A stretch of DNA of 9,244 bases from Verrucomicrobiota bacterium. GTDB taxonomy: Bacteria; Verrucomicrobiota; Verrucomicrobiia; Limisphaerales; UBA1096. Under the pieces are notes generated by a model. That model was not told the origin of the DNA. It was given only the letters and a program-made list of their open reading frames with translations, and did no database searches. Of the stretch, positions 6,582 through 9,244 are shown piece after piece (position 1 is the first letter of the stretch; the number at the start of each line of letters is the position of its first letter). The translations under genes were made by a program, and so were the position numbers. Where the stretch lies: positions 1 through 9,244 of the forward strand of contig DQOE01000020.1 in the NCBI GenBank assembly GCA_015658765.1, given 5' to 3'.

Positions 6582-7103
6582 TCACCACTCACCCTCGGCG
6601 AGAAGCGCAACAGTTTTCTTGGCCAGATCGTTGGCAAGCAGCGGGAGCGCCTGGCGCTCGGCGCTGGCAAGGTCGCCACCCAGGCGGACGGTAGTGCGGC
6701 CGGTCAACTCGTGATCGATCAGCACCTTGCCGGTGGCCTTCTCGGCAGCAAGGATGCGGGTGACGAGTTCCACCTCAAAGTCGCGCACGCTGAGGATGTC
6801 GCGCGGCTGAAAGCTCACGGCGGACCGGCGGTACGCGGTGATGTTGCCGGTGAGCAGCACGTCGCCATCGCCGCCGGTGGCCAGTTCGAAGGTGCCGTCG
6901 CGCTGCAACTCGCGGCGGATAGAGGCGTTGACCGACTCGGTGAGGCCGGGCTGCGGCGTGGCATTCTGGAACAGGCCGACCTCGATGGCCTGGCCGGCTG
7001 GGATCGCGGGGTTCACCGGGCCAAGCCGGTAGCTGGCGCAGCCGGAGACCATCACAGCGGCGGCCAAAAAGAAAGCTGCGCGACTGGCGGGCGGGCGGAT
7101 CAT
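6582..7103 (-). CDS. lptE: LptE-like LPS-assembly lipoprotein
   Basis: 173 residues. The signal peptide ends in a lipobox, VSGC (19-22), so Cys 22 is the likely lipidated residue. The pattern fits the LptE family (PF04390): YRLG directly after the Cys, EVGLFQN (41-47), ESVNASIRRELQRDGTFEL (56-74), LLTGNITAYRR (83-93), then DFEVELVTRILA and a TGKVLIDHELTG segment, ending in a helix with LAKKTVALLAEGEW. LptE plugs the outer-membrane LptD channel that inserts LPS. The gene overlaps the upstream BamD-like gene by one base in TAATG, suggesting coupled translation. Similarity was judged by eye. Because LptE sequences vary widely, a related lipoprotein of another role remains possible. Confidence 0.8.
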   Translation of the reverse strand: MIRPPASRAAFFLAAAVMVSGCASYRLGPVNPAIPAGQAIEVGLFQNATPQPGLTESVNASIRRELQRDGTFELATGGDGDVLLTGNITAYRRSAVSFQPRDILSVRDFEVELVTRILAAEKATGKVLIDHELTGRTTVRLGGDLASAERQALPLLANDLAKKTVALLAEGEW

Positions 7104-8140
7104 TACGGTTGTGAGCCCGATGCCTTTTCCACATCGAGCTGCCGCTGCAATTCGTCGATCTTCTGCAGTGCGATCGCGGCGTTCTCCGTGCCGGGGGCAA
7201 GCTCCTTCACCTCGTTGTAATAGTTTTTTGCGCCAGCCAACTTCCCCAGTTTTTCGTAATAGCCCGCAATCTTCATGTTGCCGAGAGCCTGCTCGACCTT
7301 CATGGTTTTAATTTTTTCCCGGGCCTGTGGCACCCGTTCATCATTGGGATAAAGTGCGATGAAATCCGAGAAGGTGTCGATGGCCTTGTGGGTCACGCCC
7401 TGGTCGTATTCCGCATCGAGCGACTGCTGTTGGTAGGCGGAGCCGGCGGCGAACAACCCCCCGGAGGCGATGTCGGGGCGGTCGTGGTATCGGTCGGCTG
7501 CCTTCTCGAAAGCCAGGACCGCCAATCGATAGTTTTTGTGCTTTTCACTCTCTGAGAATTGAAAGCCGCCTGCCTTGTTGATCCAGGCCTGGCCGATGTT
7601 CATCTGCGCCTTGGGCGCCACGGAACTGAACGGCCCACTACTCACGATGTCCTGGAACATGGCCGCCGCCTTGTTCATCGACTTGTAAAACGGAATGCGG
7701 CCCCAAAGCTTGAAGCGTTGGCCGTTCAGATATCGCGTGGCTATCGCAAACTGCCGCGCCTGAACACCCTCAAAATCTGTATTTTGGGGATAGAGCTGCA
7801 GAAGGTTTTGGTACTCGGCAAATGCCTTCTTATCGTTGCCTCGTTTTTCGTATGATTGGGCCAAAAGCAACTGGGCCTCCGCCGCGTGGTCGGACAATGG
7901 CCAGTCGGCCACCGTGCGCCGGGCAGCCTTGAAGGCGATTTTCCAGTCCTCCGCCGCGAAGGCATTCCTCGACACCGCGAGTTGATCCTTGGCATTGGCG
8001 CGACGCCAACCGCCGCCGCCGCTGAGGCTCTCGTACGACCAGCCTTCGCCGCGCCGGAAAATGATCGGTGCGGGTGAGCTGTTTGGCCAGGACAGAAAAA
8101 CCACCGCGGCCAGGAGCAAGGGACACGTCCAACGCTGCAT
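7103..8140 (-). CDS. bamD: BamD-like TPR outer-membrane assembly protein
   Basis: 345 residues from ATG 8140; the upstream in-frame region to 8440 lies inside the divergent biotin-ligase gene and lacks signal-peptide character. The N-terminus MQRWTCPLLLAAVVFLSW is a signal sequence ending near SSPAP. No cysteine occupies a lipobox position (Cys 6 comes too early), unlike the usual BamD lipoprotein. The body is a TPR array: AEDWKIAFKAARRTVADWP (63-81), AEAQLLLAQSYEKRG (87-101) with KKAFAEYQNLLQLYP (104-118), AVLAFEKAADRYHD (207-220), AIDTFSDFIALYPNDERV (253-270), and a last repeat near 290-315. This matches the BamD/YfiO/ComL layout, which helps insert beta-barrel proteins. It is the first gene of the - strand run and is followed by the lptE-like gene. 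A general TPR protein of other function is the main alternative. Confidence 0.75.
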   Translation of the reverse strand: MQRWTCPLLLAAVVFLSWPNSSPAPIIFRRGEGWSYESLSGGGGWRRANAKDQLAVSRNAFAAEDWKIAFKAARRTVADWPLSDHAAEAQLLLAQSYEKRGNDKKAFAEYQNLLQLYPQNTDFEGVQARQFAIATRYLNGQRFKLWGRIPFYKSMNKAAAMFQDIVSSGPFSSVAPKAQMNIGQAWINKAGGFQFSESEKHKNYRLAVLAFEKAADRYHDRPDIASGGLFAAGSAYQQQSLDAEYDQGVTHKAIDTFSDFIALYPNDERVPQAREKIKTMKVEQALGNMKIAGYYEKLGKLAGAKNYYNEVKELAPGTENAAIALQKIDELQRQLDVEKASGSQP

Positions 8141-8224
8141 GGGTGGACTGTAGGGCAAGCGCCCCGGCTGCTCCAGCCTGATTTTTCTTTTGCCCGCGCC
8201 TGGCCAAGGCCACCCTCGGCGCGG
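8141..8224. other. Divergent intergenic region
   Basis: 84 bases separate the bamD-like start from the biotin-ligase start, so any promoters for both directions should lie here or just inside the genes. I see no convincing -35/-10 pair or Shine-Dalgarno site in either direction. It contains a T-rich stretch (8180-8191) and a one-off palindrome copy CTGGCCAAG (8200-8208). Confidence 0.5.
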
Positions 8225-9184
8225 ATGGATTCGTCCGGATCGCTCATCATCACAGATTGCCCGGAGTCGCTGCGCGGCTTCGCCGAAACCGGTGGCCAAG
8301 CGGGCTGGGAAGCCGCCCCTTTCGCGCAACTCGGCGACAGCACCCGGCGCGCTTGGCAGGCTGTTGGCGGGCTTGGCCAAGCGGAGATTGTCCGCCGACC
8401 CGCCCCTGCTCCGTGGCGGCAAATCATGGCTGTTGGCCACTCACCCATCTCGCAGGTGGACGGCCTGCGCGAACTGCTCCAGACCGGTGCCGTGCCGCCC
8501 ACGCCGTTTGCCTGTCTCGCCGTGACCGGCGACAACTTCCACGGCAACCGGGGCCGGCCGTGGCGCGCGCTCGAGGGCAATCTGCACCTGACGGCGCTGT
8601 TCTCGCCCAACCGCTCCGCACGCGAACTCGGCCTTGGCCTGAGCATGCTGCCGACGTTGGCGGTGGTCGATGCGCTTGGCCAATTCGACGCGCTTGGCCA
8701 GGCGCCACGCATCAAGTGGGTCAACGACGTGCTGCTTGGCGGCCGCAAGGTTTCCGGCGTGATCACCTCGACCGTGGCCAAGGGCGAGTGCATCGAGCAC
8801 GCCGTGCTGGGCATCGGCGTCAACGTCGCCACCACGCCGGAGTTCCCCAGCGGCAAGTTCGTCCAGCCGCCCGGCAGCCTGCGCGAGTTGGCGCCGGACA
8901 TCCTCATCACCCTCCCCGCGATGCTGGCCGTGCTGCTCGAGAGCCTGGCCAGGCGGCACGCACAGTTGCTCGAGCACGGGCCGGGCGCGTTGCACGCCGA
9001 TTATGTACGACACAACTGCGTCATCGGGCGCGAGGTGGAAGTCTGGGATGAGACCGCCGGCGAGTGCGACGACGCCAAGCTCATCGCCGGCGGCAGGGTC
9101 AAGGACATCCTCCCCGACCTCTCGCTGCGACTCGACGGCGTCGCCGAGCCGGTGAGCCGCGGCCGCCTCATTTTCGCCGACTGA
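8225..9184 (+). CDS. birA: Biotin-[acetyl-CoA-carboxylase] ligase (divergent)
   Basis: 319 residues. Would activate biotin with ATP and attach it to a lysine of carrier protein. Core motifs are recognisable but divergent: GNRGRPW (107-113) in place of the usual GRGRRGRxW, EGNLHLTALFSP (117-128), KWVNDVLLGGRKVSG (164-178), VLGIGVNV (194-201), and a C-terminal beta domain with GGRVKDILPDLSLRLDG (289-305). No helix-turn-helix is seen, so it is probably not a repressor. Residues 1-67 precede the core and are unusual for the family. A start at ATG 8426 would give 252 residues, close to a minimal ligase, but would leave a gene-free 285 bases. The 3' end is at TGA 9182-9184. A tandem duplication DALGQF/DALGQA sits just before KWVND. 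The family call is good; activity is not shown. Confidence 0.82.
   Translation: MDSSGSLIITDCPESLRGFAETGGQAGWEAAPFAQLGDSTRRAWQAVGGLGQAEIVRRPAPAPWRQIMAVGHSPISQVDGLRELLQTGAVPPTPFACLAVTGDNFHGNRGRPWRALEGNLHLTALFSPNRSARELGLGLSMLPTLAVVDALGQFDALGQAPRIKWVNDVLLGGRKVSGVITSTVAKGECIEHAVLGIGVNVATTPEFPSGKFVQPPGSLRELAPDILITLPAMLAVLLESLARRHAQLLEHGPGALHADYVRHNCVIGREVEVWDETAGECDDAKLIAGGRVKDILPDLSLRLDGVAEPVSRGRLIFAD
8371..8382. repeat. Full 12-bp palindrome GCTTGGCCAAGC
   Basis: A perfect dyad, read GGG CTT GGC CAA GCG = GLGQA (49-53) in the N-terminal extension of the biotin ligase. Two degenerate copies, GCTTGGCAGG (8351-8360) and TGGCCAAGCG (8293-8302), lie close upstream. Confidence 0.75.
8669..8704. repeat. 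Tandem 18-bp duplication containing palindrome copies
   Basis: GATGCGCTTGGCCAATTC (8669-8686) and GACGCGCTTGGCCAGGCG (8687-8704) match at most positions, and each carries a TTGGCCA core. They give DALGQF then DALGQA (149-160). The adjacent codons run straight into the KW-ND active-site motif. Confidence 0.65.
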
Positions 9185-9230
9185 GCGTTTTGTCTTTGGC
9201 CCTTGGCCTCCCGTCCGTATCTTTCCGCCG

Positions 9231-9244
9231 ATGCGCACCGTCAA
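9231..9244 (+). CDS. Possible start of the next gene (truncated)
   Basis: ATG at 9231 opens a frame reading MRTV before the window ends, 46 bases after the biotin-ligase stop codon and in the same direction. With four visible codons and no Shine-Dalgarno site, only position supports it. Confidence 0.25.

Noticed and set aside
6542..6679. 46-codon N-terminal extension of tgt
   Set aside because: It overlaps the lptE-like gene and adds Arg/Pro-rich sequence not seen in Tgt; ATG 6541 gives the family length.
5447..6694. Long antisense open frame (415 codons) opposite tgt
   Set aside because: tgt is certain on the other strand, and high GC at third positions creates long stop-free antisense frames. 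The product has no recognisable motif or signal peptide.
6366..7220. 284-codon + strand open frame across tgt and lptE-like genes
   Set aside because: It spans two genes read on the other strand and shows no family pattern.
8141..8440. Longer N-terminus (100 codons) for the bamD-like gene
   Set aside because: It would bury the signal peptide inside the protein and overlap the divergent biotin ligase.
190..8701. TTGGCCAA copies as a CRISPR array, REP elements or transposon ends
   Set aside because: Spacing is irregular, copies are 8-12 bp and lie within genes, and there are no conserved flanks, spacers or transposase.
9185..9230. Terminator after the biotin ligase
   Set aside because: Only a GGCC...GGCC mini-dyad is present, with no stable stem and no T-run.
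8441..9244. Antisense open frame opposite the biotin ligase
   Set aside because: The + strand frame carries ligase motifs throughout. The antisense product is low-complexity and rich in His, Arg, Gly and Ala, typical of a shadow.

Overview
The window most likely comes from a Gram-negative bacterium of the Planctomycetes-Verrucomicrobia-Chlamydiae (PVC) group, probably Verrucomicrobiota. Four things point that way: genes for outer-membrane biogenesis lipoproteins; a large FtsX-type permease and a secreted FAD-dependent oxidoreductase of kinds common in that group; intergenic runs of the CGCAGAG and CACGGATTTCACG kind; and the near absence of Shine-Dalgarno sites. This assignment is an inference from gene content, not a search result.

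Layout. Bases 1-1368 (+) hold the C-terminal part of an ABC-transporter permease. An intergenic stretch follows with a probable terminator and two short imperfect-repeat clusters. Next come two secreted-protein genes on the + strand (1496-2176 and 2142-3530) that overlap by 35 bases. They are a beta-sandwich-like protein and an unrecognised protein with Ig-like regions and a possible ExbD/TolR-like C-terminus. A convergent intergenic region (3531-3722) carries a perfect 20-bp palindrome followed by T-runs.

On the - strand, read from 8140 down to 3723, lies a probable operon: a BamD-like TPR protein, an LptE-like lipoprotein (joined to it by TAATG), tRNA-guanine transglycosylase (tgt), and an exported FAD-dependent oxidoreductase. 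The first two genes serve outer-membrane protein and LPS assembly, tgt makes queuosine in tRNA, and the oxidoreductase looks like a compositionally distinct addition at the end. A divergent biotin-protein ligase (8225-9184, +) lies upstream, and a possible next gene starts at 9231.

The most unusual signal cuts across genes. A palindrome with core TTGGCCAA (full form GCTTGGCCAAGC) recurs throughout. I count 9 exact 8-mers, 4 full 12-mers and about 27 copies of TGGCCA, against roughly 0.1 (8-mer) and 3 (6-mer) expected from base composition at 60% GC. It lies inside coding sequence, in several reading phases, and is read as LGQ, LAK or WPS. It resembles the highly iterated palindrome (HIP1) of cyanobacteria in behaviour but has a different sequence. 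It is dense in the unknown secreted gene and the biotin ligase, and its 8-mer core is absent from the lower-GC oxidoreductase gene.
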